Positions 43,779 to 53,398 are shown, counted from the first letter of the stretch. The stretch: 64,000 bases of DNA from Chitinophaga varians (GCF_012641275.1 NZ_JABAIA010000001.1:3038001-3102000); one strand, 5' to 3'. The notes: generated by a model from the sequence alone, not told the origin. Numbers and translations: made by a program.

Positions 43779-43911
43779 TTTTCATTTGTTAAATCCCAAA
43801 TCCTCCTTCAAACTGTATATATTTCATACATTTATGCGATAAAGCAGTAGCTAATCCCATACTGTTTGTTGTCATGTTTGTTCTTGTTTCTTAATCACAT
43901 CCATTACTCTT

Positions 43912-45636
43912 ATGACCGTACGTTTTTACACGACCCTCTCTTTATTGGCCCTGATCATCCTCGTTGCCTGCCAACAAAACGGTGGCTTCCGCAAGAGGTT
44001 GAAAATCAGAGACACTACACATTATACAAAAGAGGCGTATATTGAAGAGACGCTGGACAGTAACCTGCTCAATAAATTCCTGGCAGGGAACACCAACTTT
44101 GACCAGTATGATGAATACATCCGCAATTTCTATCAGAAGCGGGGGTACCATTATGCCTGGATCAACAAAGACTCGTTGACAGAGCAGGCGGCCAACTTCA
44201 TCAACATGATGAAAAATGATGCCTCCTATGGTATTAAAGACAGCAGCCTGATCAATCCGCAGTTGCAACAGCTGACCGATAGCCTGCTGCAAAGCGACGC
44301 CGGACTGCGCATCGCTGACACGGCCCGGCCACAGCTGGAAGTACTGCTGACCGCCCAGTTCTTTGCCTACGGCAATAAAGTATGGGGCGGCCTCACCGCT
44401 GATTCGGCCAAAGACCTCGAATGGTTCATCCCCCGGAAAAAAATAGATATGGAAAGCCTGCTGGACTCCGTGGTCCGCAAGAAATCCAATGCTTTTGAAG
44501 AAGACGAACCGGTGAACCGCCAATACAAACTGTTGCGCAACGAGCTGAAAAAGCTGGCTAACCTGGAAGCCTCTACGAAATGGGACTCCGTTCATATCGC
44601 CCAGAAAGCGACGTTCAAAAAAGGAGATTCTTCCCGGGTGATCGTTGCCGTAAAAAACAGGCTGACGGCACTGGGCGACCTGGCCGTTAATGACAGCAGC
44701 AGCCGCTTTACACCGGAACTGGACAGCGCGGTGCGTTCCTATCAGGCACGCATGGGCCAGAAAGTGGACGGCATCATCAAACAAACCACGGTAGACGCCC
44801 TGAATGTGCCATTGCAACAACGTATCCGTCAGATACTGGTGAACATGGAACGTTCCCGCTGGGTACCGCTGGAACCTACCACAGACTATATCCTGGTGAA
44901 TATCCCGGCCTTTACCATGTATGTGTATGATAAAGGGAAACTGGACTGGAGCTGCAATGTGGTTGTTGGCAAACCGGGAGCCAATACGGTGGTGTTCTCC
45001 AAAGACCTGCGTTATGTGGTGTTCAGCCCTTACTGGAACGTGCCTCCGGGCATTCTGGCCAAAGAGGTGTTGCCGGGCCTTAAACGCAGCGGCAGCGGCT
45101 ATCTGGCCCGTCAGAACATGGAGATCGTAGGGGCAAGCGGCAAAGTGATACCGTCCGGGTCCATCAATTTCAGCAAATATTCCGGTGGCAATTTCCCCTA
45201 TATCGTGCGGCAACGGCCTGGTGGCAGGAACTCACTGGGCAAGGTGAAATTCCTGTTCCCCAACGAGTATAACATCTACCTGCATGATACGCCTGCACGC
45301 TATCTTTTCGGGGAGAATAAACGTTCCTTCAGCCATGGCTGTATTCGTATAGCCGAGCCGAAACATCTGGCGGAATGGCTGCTCCGCAAAGATTCCAGCT
45401 GGACCGAGAAGAAGATCGATGATGCGCTGAATGCCAATAAAGAAAGGTTTGTCACCGTGAAAGACAAGGTACCGGTGTTTATCGTTTACTTCACCGCCTT
45501 CGTGGACAGCAAAGGAAAACTGAACTTCCGCGACGATGTGTATGGTCACGACACAAGACTGGCCGCTACCTTGTTCGGCAACAGCACCCCCAAACCGGAG
45601 AAAGTTGATTCATCCGGCAGCCAGGAAAAATACTAG
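43912..45636 (+). CDS. Large L,D-transpeptidase lipoprotein (YcbB/LdtD-like)
   Basis: A 574-residue lipoprotein (lipobox LVAC, C20) of the YcbB type. A scaffold domain (about 75-220) is followed by a peptidoglycan-binding helix set (about 240-300, IVAVKNRLTALGDLAVNDSS) and a YkuD domain with DYILVNIPAFTMYVYDKGKL. The catalytic motif is SFSHGCIRIA (nucleophile Cys). It should make 3-3 cross-links in the periplasm. It is a single gene with a strong bidirectional terminator. Compared with the short YkuD protein at 14960, it keeps the canonical SHGC. Confidence 0.93.
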   Translation: MTVRFYTTLSLLALIILVACQQNGGFRKRLKIRDTTHYTKEAYIEETLDSNLLNKFLAGNTNFDQYDEYIRNFYQKRGYHYAWINKDSLTEQAANFINMMKNDASYGIKDSSLINPQLQQLTDSLLQSDAGLRIADTARPQLEVLLTAQFFAYGNKVWGGLTADSAKDLEWFIPRKKIDMESLLDSVVRKKSNAFEEDEPVNRQYKLLRNELKKLANLEASTKWDSVHIAQKATFKKGDSSRVIVAVKNRLTALGDLAVNDSSSRFTPELDSAVRSYQARMGQKVDGIIKQTTVDALNVPLQQRIRQILVNMERSRWVPLEPTTDYILVNIPAFTMYVYDKGKLDWSCNVVVGKPGANTVVFSKDLRYVVFSPYWNVPPGILAKEVLPGLKRSGSGYLARQNMEIVGASGKVIPSGSINFSKYSGGNFPYIVRQRPGGRNSLGKVKFLFPNEYNIYLHDTPARYLFGENKRSFSHGCIRIAEPKHLAEWLLRKDSSWTEKKIDDALNANKERFVTVKDKVPVFIVYFTAFVDSKGKLNFRDDVYGHDTRLAATLFGNSTPKPEKVDSSGSQEKY

Positions 45637-45639
45637 CGT

Positions 45640-45675
45640 AAAAAAAAGACATGTCCGCGGGCATGTCTTTTTTTT
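45640..45675. terminator. Bidirectional terminator between the L,D-transpeptidase and ridA
   Basis: AAAAAAAAGACATG (45640-45653) pairs perfectly with CATGTCTTTTTTTT (45662-45675). It serves two convergent genes. Confidence 0.9.
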
Positions 45676-45702
45676 GTGATCTCTCTTTAGAGCGTCACAG
45701 GT

Positions 45703-46083
45703 TTAGCTATGTGCTATCACGGATATTTCCACATTCACTCCCTTGGGCAAACCGGCCACCTGTACGGTTTCGCGGGCAGGATAGTTGCCGGTGAAGTAGC
45801 TGCCGTACACTTCATTTACTTTAGGGAAATCGTTCATGTCTGTCAGGAAGATGGTGGTTTTCACCACGGCGTCGAAAGTCAGACCGGCTTCTTTCAGTAC
45901 TGCCTGCAGATTTTTCATGGCCATGTGGGCTTCATCGGTGATGCCTGATTTTACCAGCTCGCCGGTGGCGGGGTCAAGAGGAATCTGACCGGACACATAG
46001 AGAATATTACCAGCTTTTACAGCCTGGTTGTATGGCCCGATAGGAGCGGGCGCCTGATTGGTATTGATGATTTGCTTTTCCAT
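45703..46083 (-). CDS. ridA: RidA-family enamine/imine deaminase
   Basis: A 126-residue YjgF/YER057c/UK114 protein that hydrolyses reactive 2-aminoacrylate and other enamines. Characteristic sequence: APAPIGPYNQAVKAGNILYV, SGQIPLDPATGEL, and the active-site arginine in NYPARETVQVAGLPKG. It is expected to be a cytoplasmic trimer. It diverges from the next gene. Confidence 0.94.
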   Translation of the reverse strand: MEKQIINTNQAPAPIGPYNQAVKAGNILYVSGQIPLDPATGELVKSGITDEAHMAMKNLQAVLKEAGLTFDAVVKTTIFLTDMNDFPKVNEVYGSYFTGNYPARETVQVAGLPKGVNVEISVIAHS

Positions 46084-46194
46084 ATAACGAAAATAAATAA
46101 ATAAGTGGTGCCGGCATCGGCTATTGCCCGGCAGGAGGTGGGTTTAACAGGAAGATAAAGGGATTTTTTTCTTAGGTTTGCCGAAATTTAACGC

Positions 46195-46857
46195 ATGAAT
46201 ATCCTCGTAATAGCAGATGCGCAGCGGTATGATGAATTACAGCAGAGAGATCTTTCCCGGCATCAGGTGCAATGGAGAACCAGTCTGGAAGAAGTATTGT
46301 CTGTGAAAGCGTTTGACCTGGTGATAGATCTTATTTTCGATGACCGGCCGGACCATGCAGCGGTATACGCGCGTAATCCGGGGGTGCCGGTGCTTGCGGG
46401 GATTGTGAAAACATCCTTGTCCCAGGTGATGAACGATTATGCGTTTGAGCAGGGTTTCAATATTATGGGATGTAATTTCCTGCCGGGATTTATCAGTCTG
46501 CCGTTGCTGGAAGTGACGCTGATGGACGACGGACAGCAGGAGGTGCTGGCAGACATCATGTACCAGCTCCATTGGGAATACACGCTGGTGGCGGATGCTA
46601 CGGGGATGGTGACGCCAAGGGTAGTATGCATGATCATTAATGAAGCGTACCTGACAGCCCAGGAAGGCACTGCTTCCCGCGCGGATATTGATACCTCCAT
46701 GAAGCTGGGCACCAATTATCCGTTGGGGCCTTTTGAGTGGTGTGAGCGTATAGGCGTGAAACATGTGTATGAAGTACTGAAAGCAGTACACGATGCTACC
46801 GGTGATGACCGTTACGAGGTAGCTGCATTATTACAAACAGAATACGAGGCGATATAA
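46195..46857 (+). CDS. 3-hydroxyacyl-CoA dehydrogenase C-terminal-like protein
   Basis: A 220-residue protein. Its C-terminal half has the 3HCDH helical signature (GMVTPRVVCMIINEAYLTAQ, DTSMKLGTNYPLGPFEW), as in the second domain of 3-hydroxyacyl-CoA dehydrogenase. The N-terminal half begins ILVIADAQRYDELQ and lacks the GxGxxG nucleotide motif, so dehydrogenase activity is doubtful. Downstream tsaB starts 2 bp after its stop, indicating tight coupling. The real role is unknown. Confidence 0.8.
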   Translation: MNILVIADAQRYDELQQRDLSRHQVQWRTSLEEVLSVKAFDLVIDLIFDDRPDHAAVYARNPGVPVLAGIVKTSLSQVMNDYAFEQGFNIMGCNFLPGFISLPLLEVTLMDDGQQEVLADIMYQLHWEYTLVADATGMVTPRVVCMIINEAYLTAQEGTASRADIDTSMKLGTNYPLGPFEWCERIGVKHVYEVLKAVHDATGDDRYEVAALLQTEYEAI

Positions 46858-46859
46858 CA

Positions 46860-47537
46860 ATGGCATTAATACTGAGCATAGATACAGCCACTACCACCGG
46901 TTCGGTGAGCCTGGCACGCGATGGTAAAGCATTACAGACGCTTGTTAACGAGCAGCAGCAGGACCATGCCGCTGCGATGGTGTTGTATGTGCAGCAGGTA
47001 TTGCGTGAGCAGGGCGTTACCGCTGCAGAGCTGGATGCGGTGGCGGTGAGCGCGGGGCCGGGATCTTATACGGGTTTACGTGTAGGCGTGGCTACCGCCA
47101 AAGGTCTGTGTTATGCCTGGAATAAGCCGTTGCTGGCTGTTCCCACGTTGCAGATGATGGCGCAGGGCGCCAAAGATGCCGTGCAGGATGATAACGCCTG
47201 GTATTGCCCTATGCTGGACGCGCGCCGGCAGGAAGTGTTCACTGCTATTTATGATGCCTCGCTGCAGCCGGTGCTGGAGCCACAGGCGCTGATACTGGAG
47301 CCGGGCTCAATGGATGCCTGGCTGTCGCAGCAAAAGATATATTTTTTCGGCAATGGCAGTGCCAAATGGGCCGCCATGCAGCCTTCCATCGATAATGCCG
47401 TTTTTGTTCCCCATGAAATGAGTGCTGCGCATATGGCGCCACTGGCAGAAAAATTATTCCTTCAAAAATCCTTTGCTGACCTCGCTTATTTCAGTCCTTT
47501 TTATCTGAAAGGCTTTTATTTCCCCCAAAAACCCTAA
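46860..47537 (+). CDS. tsaB: tRNA threonylcarbamoyladenosine biosynthesis protein TsaB
   Basis: A 225-residue ASKHA-fold partner of TsaD, required for t6A modification of tRNAs reading ANN codons. It begins ILSIDTATTTGSVSLARDGK; later VSAGPGSYTGLRVGVATAKG is the TsaB hallmark. Cytoplasmic. tsaD and tsaE are not in the window. Confidence 0.95.
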   Translation: MALILSIDTATTTGSVSLARDGKALQTLVNEQQQDHAAAMVLYVQQVLREQGVTAAELDAVAVSAGPGSYTGLRVGVATAKGLCYAWNKPLLAVPTLQMMAQGAKDAVQDDNAWYCPMLDARRQEVFTAIYDASLQPVLEPQALILEPGSMDAWLSQQKIYFFGNGSAKWAAMQPSIDNAVFVPHEMSAAHMAPLAEKLFLQKSFADLAYFSPFYLKGFYFPQKP

Positions 47538-47650
47538 CACGTTCGTATTATTTGTCACGGAATTGTCAAATTACATCTAATTTGCACATATCGCCGGGTT
47601 ATATATGATAAAATAAGGTATAGAAATTTTTTTTATTGTGACAGATATTA

Positions 47651-47658
47651 TATTTTTG
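47651..47658 (+). promoter_or_regulatory. -7 promoter element of the ArsR-family gene
   Basis: TATTTTTG, perfect TAnnTTTG, 94 bp before the ATG at 47752. Confidence 0.45.
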
Positions 47659-47751
47659 TATAAATCGATAACCGCATTTGTTGTCTAACTGTTTTGCGAT
47701 TACTGTCCGTTGATCCCTTTCATTTCATCATTTTTTAAAAACTATTATGCG

Positions 47752-48111
47752 ATGGAAAAAACATTATTAACTACCTCTTCTAATACTCTTATTATTTCTA
47801 GAGGTAACAATGAAAAAGACCAGATCAAATTGGATTACATTGCCGTTAAAAAGGCCGCTATGGTTTTGCGTGCTATCAACCATAAGTTGCGCCAGCAGAT
47901 GATTAAGCTGTTGGAGGACCATAAGAAAATGACTGTGACAGAGATATATGTAAAATTGCGTTTGGAACAATCGGTAGCATCGCAGCATCTGGCCATATTA
48001 AGACGGGCTGGTATTGTAATTACAGAAAGAGATGGTAAGTTCATCCACTACACCATCAACAAGCAGCGTATTGCTGAGGTGGCAAAATTTGTGGAAGAAC
48101 TGGTTGGTTAA
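47752..48111 (+). CDS. ArsR-family winged-helix regulator
   Basis: A 119-residue protein from the ATG at 47752 (a TTG at 47710 also opens the frame). The winged HTH (LRQQMIKLLEDHKKMTVTEI, VASQHLAILRRAGIVITERD) matches ArsR regulators. No cysteine sensor motif is visible in the recognition region, so a metal ligand is not evident. It precedes an MBL/rhodanese gene that has its own promoter and terminator between them; persulfide sensing is possible but unproven. Confidence 0.88.
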   Translation: MEKTLLTTSSNTLIISRGNNEKDQIKLDYIAVKKAAMVLRAINHKLRQQMIKLLEDHKKMTVTEIYVKLRLEQSVASQHLAILRRAGIVITERDGKFIHYTINKQRIAEVAKFVEELVG

Positions 48112-48150
48112 TGCATATTAGCCATTTTTAAATACGGAATTGAATTATTG

Positions 48151-48176
48151 AAAAAGTAGCCGCGAGGCTACTTTTT
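48151..48176 (+). terminator. Terminator of the ArsR-family gene
   Basis: AAAAAGTAGCC (48151-48161) pairs perfectly with GGCTACTTTTT (48166-48176) around GCGA. Confidence 0.9.
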
Positions 48177-48223
48177 TATTTTAGTATAGATTTTATCCAT
48201 ACGTGCGGGGGGTGATTTATTTG

Positions 48224-48231
48224 TAAATTTG
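48224..48231 (+). promoter_or_regulatory. -7 promoter element of the MBL/rhodanese gene
   Basis: TAAATTTG, perfect TAnnTTTG, 38 bp before the ATG. Confidence 0.55.
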
Positions 48232-48268
48232 TAGGATTACAAAAACCAACAATTCAAAAAGCCAATCC

Positions 48269-49672
48269 ATGTACGTAAAACAATTATACACCAATTGCCT
48301 GTCAGAAGCGGCATACTTCATTGAATCAGGGGGAGTGGCCGTGGTGATAGATCCGCTGAGGGATATCGATGTATACCTGGACCTTGCCAGAGAGCGTAAT
48401 GCTGCCATCAAGTACATTTTTGAAACACACTTCCACGCTGACTTCGTGTCGGGCCATCTGGAACTGGCCAAAGCCACCGGCGCACAGATCGTGTTTGGCC
48501 CGGATGCTGAAACCGGCTTCGATGCGTACGTGGCAAAAGATAACGAAGAATTTGCCATTGGTGATGTGACCATTAAAGTGTTGCATACGCCTGGCCATAC
48601 ACTGGAATCGACCTGTTACCTGCTGTTGGACGCTAGTAAAGCGCCGCATGCCGTTTTCACCGGTGATACCCTGTTTGTGGGCGATGTAGGCCGCCCTGAC
48701 CTGTTCAGCGGCAACCTTACCAAGGAAGAGCTGGCAGGCTATCTGTTTGAATCACTGAACAGCAGGATCAAGACGCTGCCCGATAACGTGATCGTATATC
48801 CGGCGCATGGCCCCGGATCAGCCTGTGGTAAAAACCTCGGTCCGAACACCTACAGTACCATCGGAGAAGAGAAAAGCACTAACTATGCACTGCTGGCGAC
48901 TGACAAGGCCCAGTTCATCCAGGAAGTGACAAGTGGTCTAGCTACACCTCCATCTTATTTCCCGATCAACGCAAAAATCAATAAGGAAGGTTACGATGCC
49001 CTGCAGGCTGTGATGGCTAAAGCGCTGCAACCGCTTTCTGTGGCTGCATTCAAAGAAAAGAGCAAGGCGGGTGCCCTGATCCTCGATACCCGTCCGGCTG
49101 CTGAATTCGGCGACGGTTTTGTGCCTGAATCCATCAGCATTGGCCTGGAAGGCCGTTTCGCAGAATGGGCCGGCAGCCTGTTGCCTTTTGATCAGGAAAT
49201 TATCCTGGTCACCACACCTGGTAAAGAGGAAGAAACAGTGGTAAGAATGGCGCGTGTAGGTTTCGAAAACGTGAACGGTTACCTCGAAGGTGGTTTCCCT
49301 GCATGGGAAGCAGCCGGTGAAGAAAGAGACATGATCATCACCGTAGAAGCAGATGAACTGGCGATGGACGTTCCGCATGATGAAAATCTCGTGATCGTGG
49401 ACGTGCGCAAACCGGTTGAATACGCCAACGGACATATTAAAGATGCCCTCAGCCTGCCGCTCGGTGATATGATGGACCCTGCCAACCTCGCCGGCCTGGA
49501 AGAACATCAGAACCTGTATGTTCACTGCCAGGGCGGTTACCGCAGCATTATTGCCTGCTCTATCCTGAAGAGAGAAGGTATCCACAACCTGCGTAATGTA
49601 GATGGTGGTTTCGCCAAAATGAAAGATGAAAAAGGACTGGAGGTAGTACAGGAAAAAAATGTGCTCAACTAA
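48269..49672 (+). CDS. MBL-fold hydrolase fused to two rhodanese domains (persulfide dioxygenase-like)
   Basis: A 467-residue fusion. The N-terminal metallo-beta-lactamase domain has THFHADFVSG (HxHxD), HTPGHTLEST and FTGDTLFVGDVGRPDLF, as in ETHE1/BlrP persulfide dioxygenases. Two rhodanese domains follow. In the first (about 265-355), the active-site loop is VTTPGKEE and has no cysteine, so it is probably structural. In the second (about 370-462), CQGGYRS carries the catalytic cysteine. The enzyme probably oxidises glutathione persulfide to sulfite and passes sulfur to a thiol. It follows the ArsR-type gene. Confidence 0.92.
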   Translation: MYVKQLYTNCLSEAAYFIESGGVAVVIDPLRDIDVYLDLARERNAAIKYIFETHFHADFVSGHLELAKATGAQIVFGPDAETGFDAYVAKDNEEFAIGDVTIKVLHTPGHTLESTCYLLLDASKAPHAVFTGDTLFVGDVGRPDLFSGNLTKEELAGYLFESLNSRIKTLPDNVIVYPAHGPGSACGKNLGPNTYSTIGEEKSTNYALLATDKAQFIQEVTSGLATPPSYFPINAKINKEGYDALQAVMAKALQPLSVAAFKEKSKAGALILDTRPAAEFGDGFVPESISIGLEGRFAEWAGSLLPFDQEIILVTTPGKEEETVVRMARVGFENVNGYLEGGFPAWEAAGEERDMIITVEADELAMDVPHDENLVIVDVRKPVEYANGHIKDALSLPLGDMMDPANLAGLEEHQNLYVHCQGGYRSIIACSILKREGIHNLRNVDGGFAKMKDEKGLEVVQEKNVLN

Positions 49673-49704
49673 GCATTTTCCCATTACAGTATATCAAATA
49701 TCAA

Positions 49705-49742
49705 CAGGCCGCAAGGGATTCCTTTGCGGCCTGCCTGTTTTT
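49705..49742 (+). terminator. Terminator of the MBL/rhodanese gene
   Basis: CAGGCCGCAA (49705-49714) pairs with TTGCGGCCTG (49724-49733), then GCC and a T run. Confidence 0.85.
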
Positions 49743-49930
49743 GTATAGATAAATAAAATAATATATACCACTGCAGCCATATTTCTCCCAAATCCTTTAT
49801 TCACAGGGGCTTTCTTTCACACAGTCATTATAGTTGTATCAATTTCCGATTGGTTAACAATAAGTTAAACGAGAAAAAATTTTCTATTAGCACGTTATTT
49901 GTTATCTTCTGGGACTAAAACTTTCTAACC

Positions 49931-50416
49931 ATGAATAGAAAATCCTTAGCACTCGCCCTTTTGATGGTGATGGGCGTCTTCTTCTTCGCCTGTAAGCCTT
50001 CGGACAGCAAGATCCAGCAGGCCGTTAATGAAAAACTGAGCACTATTCCCGGTATCACTGCTGAAGTGAAAGGCGGTGTGGTAACGCTGAACGGCGAAGT
50101 AACAGACGATGCCGCCAAAGCAGCAGCGGAAGAAGCCTTAAAAGGTGTTTCCGGTGTAAAATCCGTTACTAACAATATCACGGTGAAAGCGCCGGAACCA
50201 GCCCCGGCTCCGGTTACCATTAACCCCGACGATGTGCTGAAGAAAACCCTTGATTCTGCTTATGCCGCAGGCGGATTTTCTACAGTAACCGTTACCGTGG
50301 CCAATGGTGAAGTAACCCTGACTGGTGAAGCTAAAAAAAGCGATCTGCGTAAAATCATTCAGACAGCCCAGGAATCAAAGCCTAAGAAAGTCAACAACAA
50401 TCTTAAATTGAAATAA
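49931..50416 (+). CDS. BON-domain lipoprotein
   Basis: A 161-residue lipoprotein (signal ends MGVFFFAC, C21). Two BON domains at about 26-90 (IQQAVNEKLSTIPGITAEVK, GVVTLNGEVTDDAAKAAAEE) and about 97-160 (TVTVTVANGEVTLTGEAKKS) are joined by a Pro/Ala linker. BON domains bind membranes or other envelope parts and often occur in stress proteins. The LysM gene follows after 20 bp, so the two probably form an operon. Confidence 0.9.
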   Translation: MNRKSLALALLMVMGVFFFACKPSDSKIQQAVNEKLSTIPGITAEVKGGVVTLNGEVTDDAAKAAAEEALKGVSGVKSVTNNITVKAPEPAPAPVTINPDDVLKKTLDSAYAAGGFSTVTVTVANGEVTLTGEAKKSDLRKIIQTAQESKPKKVNNNLKLK

Positions 50417-50436
50417 CCCTTTAAAAAATTACTGTC

Positions 50437-50811
50437 ATGAGCTTACAGGATAAATACCAGGAACTGATCAGCCAGGCCAACAGCGCCGGCGTTACCAATT
50501 TACAGGTAAGGGAACAGGACAATGTGCTGTACATCGACGGAGAGGCCACTGCAGCGGTGAAAGACCAACTGTGGAGCACCTACGAAAAGCTGGACCCCGA
50601 AATGCGTTCTGCTGACGTAGTAATGAATATCGCTGTTGCCGATGGTGGCGGTGGTGAACAGGTCTATGAAGTAAAATCCGGCGACAGTCTGAGTAAAATT
50701 GCGAAGAACTATCCCGGCGTTTCCTGGAAAGACATCTTCGAAGCAAACAAAGATCAGATCAAAGACCCCAACCTGATCTTCCCCGGACAGAAACTGAAAA
50801 TACCCGGATGA
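50437..50811 (+). CDS. BON-like/LysM domain protein (Kbp/YgaU-like)
   Basis: A 124-residue cytoplasmic-type protein without a signal peptide. The N-terminal part (1-70) has a BON-like pattern ([20 protein letters not shown]), followed by a LysM domain ([33 protein letters not shown]). This is the architecture of the potassium-binding protein Kbp (YgaU). It is the second gene after the BON lipoprotein and ends at a very long terminator. Confidence 0.88.
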   Translation: MSLQDKYQELISQANSAGVTNLQVREQDNVLYIDGEATAAVKDQLWSTYEKLDPEMRSADVVMNIAVADGGGGEQVYEVKSGDSLSKIAKNYPGVSWKDIFEANKDQIKDPNLIFPGQKLKIPG

Positions 50812-50820
50812 TAACGGGTA

Positions 50821-50874
50821 AACGTATAAACGAAAAGGCCTGAGCTACTGCTCAGGCCTTTTCGTTTATACGTT
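50821..50874. terminator. Long perfect-palindrome terminator between convergent genes
   Basis: Two perfect 25-bp arms (50821-50845 and 50850-50874) around a TACT loop. The GC core AAGGCCTGAGC/GCTCAGGCCTT is flanked by A- and T-rich tails that also pair. The right arm overlaps the stop region of the acyltransferase gene, which ends at 50866. Confidence 0.9.
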
Positions 50875-51741
50875 CGTTTCAATGGTGCCAGGGTATTGAT
50901 GTTTCCATCTTCTGTGGCTCCATACCCATACTTCGGGTTGTTCATGAATATTATTCTCCAGGAACCGCACGAAGGTTTCGGTGATTTTCCCAACGGGTTC
51001 CTTTTGCGGCTCTTCAAACATCAGCTTCAGGGTAGCGTGATAATAACCACGTTTGGTTTTGCGGATATCCACAAACACCACGGGGATATCGTTTCTACGG
51101 GCTGCCATTTCAGGGCCTTTGTAGAAAGGCGTCATCTTGTTGAGGAACGGATACCAGAGGCAGCTCTTCGGATTACCGGGGTTCTGATCAGCCACCAGTG
51201 CAATCAGATACTGTTTGTCAAGCCATGGCTTCATGCTGTTGGCCATATCATTGGCGGGGATAAGGATGGACCCGAATTTCTCCCGGAAATGGCGGAACAT
51301 GCGGTCGGCCGGTTTGCTGCTGAGCGGCATATATACCACCAGAAAGGGGAAGGATACGCCCTGCATACAGAAGAGGTTGGCCCATTCCCAGTTGAAATTA
51401 TGCCCCAGGTGCAGCTGACAGCTTTTTCCTTTGGCATACAGTTCATGCAGTACCGTCAGATCGCATACGAAGCGCTTTTGCAGCTGTGCTTTGCTCATGG
51501 TGAGCAGTTTGATGGTTTCCACCATCATATCGGTAAGGTTGCGGTAGTATTTTTTAGCCAGCAGTTTGATTTCTTCCGGCGACTTGTCGGGAAACGCCTG
51601 TTTCATATTGGCCAGCACTACTTGCTTCCGGTAGCCAAATACATGATACACCAGTGTATACAGTATATCACTGATGAAGTAGAGTACCGGGAATGGCAAG
51701 AAGGAAATACCGTAACAAAATACAAGAAGCAAATAGTACAT
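50866..51741 (-). CDS. Lipid A biosynthesis acyltransferase (LpxL/HtrB family)
   Basis: A 291-residue membrane-bound acyltransferase. The catalytic H-x4-E motif is in LGHNFNWEWANLF; ALVADQNPGN and an N-terminal membrane anchor (about 3-27) complete the family pattern. It adds a secondary acyl chain to lipid A or its precursor at the inner membrane. Which acyl position is used cannot be told. Confidence 0.92.
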   Translation of the reverse strand: MYYLLLVFCYGISFLPFPVLYFISDILYTLVYHVFGYRKQVVLANMKQAFPDKSPEEIKLLAKKYYRNLTDMMVETIKLLTMSKAQLQKRFVCDLTVLHELYAKGKSCQLHLGHNFNWEWANLFCMQGVSFPFLVVYMPLSSKPADRMFRHFREKFGSILIPANDMANSMKPWLDKQYLIALVADQNPGNPKSCLWYPFLNKMTPFYKGPEMAARRNDIPVVFVDIRKTKRGYYHATLKLMFEEPQKEPVGKITETFVRFLENNIHEQPEVWVWSHRRWKHQYPGTIETNV

Positions 51742-51799
51742 ATTCCTCTCTATCTAAACTTGAATACCCCGCAAAGGTAATGAAAACCAGTGGGTTGGC

Positions 51800-53398
51800 T
51801 TACAAGACAATATTTTGTACCAGTTCACATTTGTATGGATAGTCTGTATTGTAATGCAGGCCTCTGCTTTCTTTGCGGAAGGACGCACCTTTTACGATCA
51901 GGTATGCGGCCGTGATCAGGTTACGCAGTTCGCACAATTGAGGCGACACTTCCGTTTTCTCGTAGAGGGCCTCCGTTTCTTCATGCAGCATATCCAGGCG
52001 GCGCAGGGCGCGGGCCAAACGTTCATTGGTACGTACAATGCCCACATAGTCGCTCATGATCTGTTTCAGCTCTTTGAGACTTTGGGTAATAAGGATCATT
52101 TCCCGGGGGGCAGTAGTACCGCGTGCGTCCCAGTCCGGCACATTGTCCCGGTATTCCAGGGTATCTATTTTGCTGGTAGCGTCCATGAAGCAGCGATGGG
52201 CGAACACCATGGCTTCCAGCAGGGAGTTGGAGGCGAGGCGGTTGGCGCCATGCAGGCCGGTGCTGGCGCATTCGCCACAGGCATACAGGTTCCGGATGGA
52301 GGTCTGGCCCCACTCGTTGGTTTTGATACCGCCGCAGCTGTAGTGTGCCGCAGGTTCTACCGGAATCATCTGTTTTTGTACGTCGATGCCGGCAGCTTTG
52401 CAGGTCTCGTAAATATTGGGAAAATGATGAATGAACTTTTCGATGTCCATATGCCGGCAGTCGAGATACACATGCTCGGTACCGGTGATCTTCATTTCAC
52501 TGTCGATGGCGCGGGCCACGATATCACGAGGCGCCAGTGACAGGCGGGAATCGTACTTGTGCATGAAATCTTCACCGTGGATATTACGGAGAATACCACC
52601 ATCACCCCGTACAGCTTCCGTGATCAGGAAAGAAGGGTTGACACCCGGCTGATAAAAAGCCGTAGGGTGGAACTGGATAAATTCCATGTTCTCGATACGG
52701 CCTTTGGCGCGGTACACCATGGCCACGCCGTCGCCTGTAGCGATGGTAGGGTTGGTGGTACTACGGTACACCTGCCCGTTGCCACCGGTGGCCAGCAGGG
52801 TAACTTTTGCCAGTATGGTTTCTATTTTTTTATTGTTGAGGTTGAGTACATAGACCCCATAACACTCGATATCCGGCGTGGATTTGGTGACCAGATAGCC
52901 CAGGTGGTGCTGGGTGATCAGGTCTACCACAAAGCAATGGGTGACCAGCTTAATATTGGGACGGCGGTGAATAGCTTCCAGCAATGCGCGTTCAATCTCT
53001 TTACCGGTAATATCTTTATGATGGATCACCCTGAAAACGGAGTGCCCGCCTTCACGGCCAAGAGAAAAATCACCATCAGGGTTTTTGTCGAAGTTAGCGC
53101 CCCATTCAATGATTTCATTCACTCTTTCCGGGCCTTCCGTGACAACGATTTCCACGGTACGTTCGTTGCAAAGCCCGTCACCTGCGATCAGGGTATCTTC
53201 TATATGTTTTTCAAAGCTGTCGTTTTCCAAATCATTGACCACCGCCACGCCGCCCTGTGCATACTTGGTGTTGGTCTCATCTTCACGGCTTTTTGTGATA
53301 ATGGTAATCGTTTTATCAGGGCATTGCTGAGATACTTTGAGTGCATAGGTCAAACCTGCAATCCCGGAACCGATGACAAGAAAATCTGTTTGCTGCAT
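51800..53398 (-). CDS. nadB: L-aspartate oxidase
   Basis: A 532-residue FAD flavoenzyme converting L-aspartate to iminoaspartate, first step of NAD synthesis with NadA. It starts with the FAD motif LVIGSGIAGLTYALKVSQQC, has the succinate-dehydrogenase-like YAQGGVAVVND and ACGECASTGLHGANRLASNS, and the active-site EFIQFHPTAFY. Length is like E. coli NadB (540). nadA and nadC are not in the window. It is probably monocistronic. Confidence 0.95.
   Translation of the reverse strand: MQQTDFLVIGSGIAGLTYALKVSQQCPDKTITIITKSREDETNTKYAQGGVAVVNDLENDSFEKHIEDTLIAGDGLCNERTVEIVVTEGPERVNEIIEWGANFDKNPDGDFSLGREGGHSVFRVIHHKDITGKEIERALLEAIHRRPNIKLVTHCFVVDLITQHHLGYLVTKSTPDIECYGVYVLNLNNKKIETILAKVTLLATGGNGQVYRSTTNPTIATGDGVAMVYRAKGRIENMEFIQFHPTAFYQPGVNPSFLITEAVRGDGGILRNIHGEDFMHKYDSRLSLAPRDIVARAIDSEMKITGTEHVYLDCRHMDIEKFIHHFPNIYETCKAAGIDVQKQMIPVEPAAHYSCGGIKTNEWGQTSIRNLYACGECASTGLHGANRLASNSLLEAMVFAHRCFMDATSKIDTLEYRDNVPDWDARGTTAPREMILITQSLKELKQIMSDYVGIVRTNERLARALRRLDMLHEETEALYEKTEVSPQLCELRNLITAAYLIVKGASFRKESRGLHYNTDYPYKCELVQNIVL

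Noticed and set aside
43942..45213. A 423-codon frame antisense to the large L,D-transpeptidase
   Set aside because: No family features; the sense strand gene is complete and conserved.
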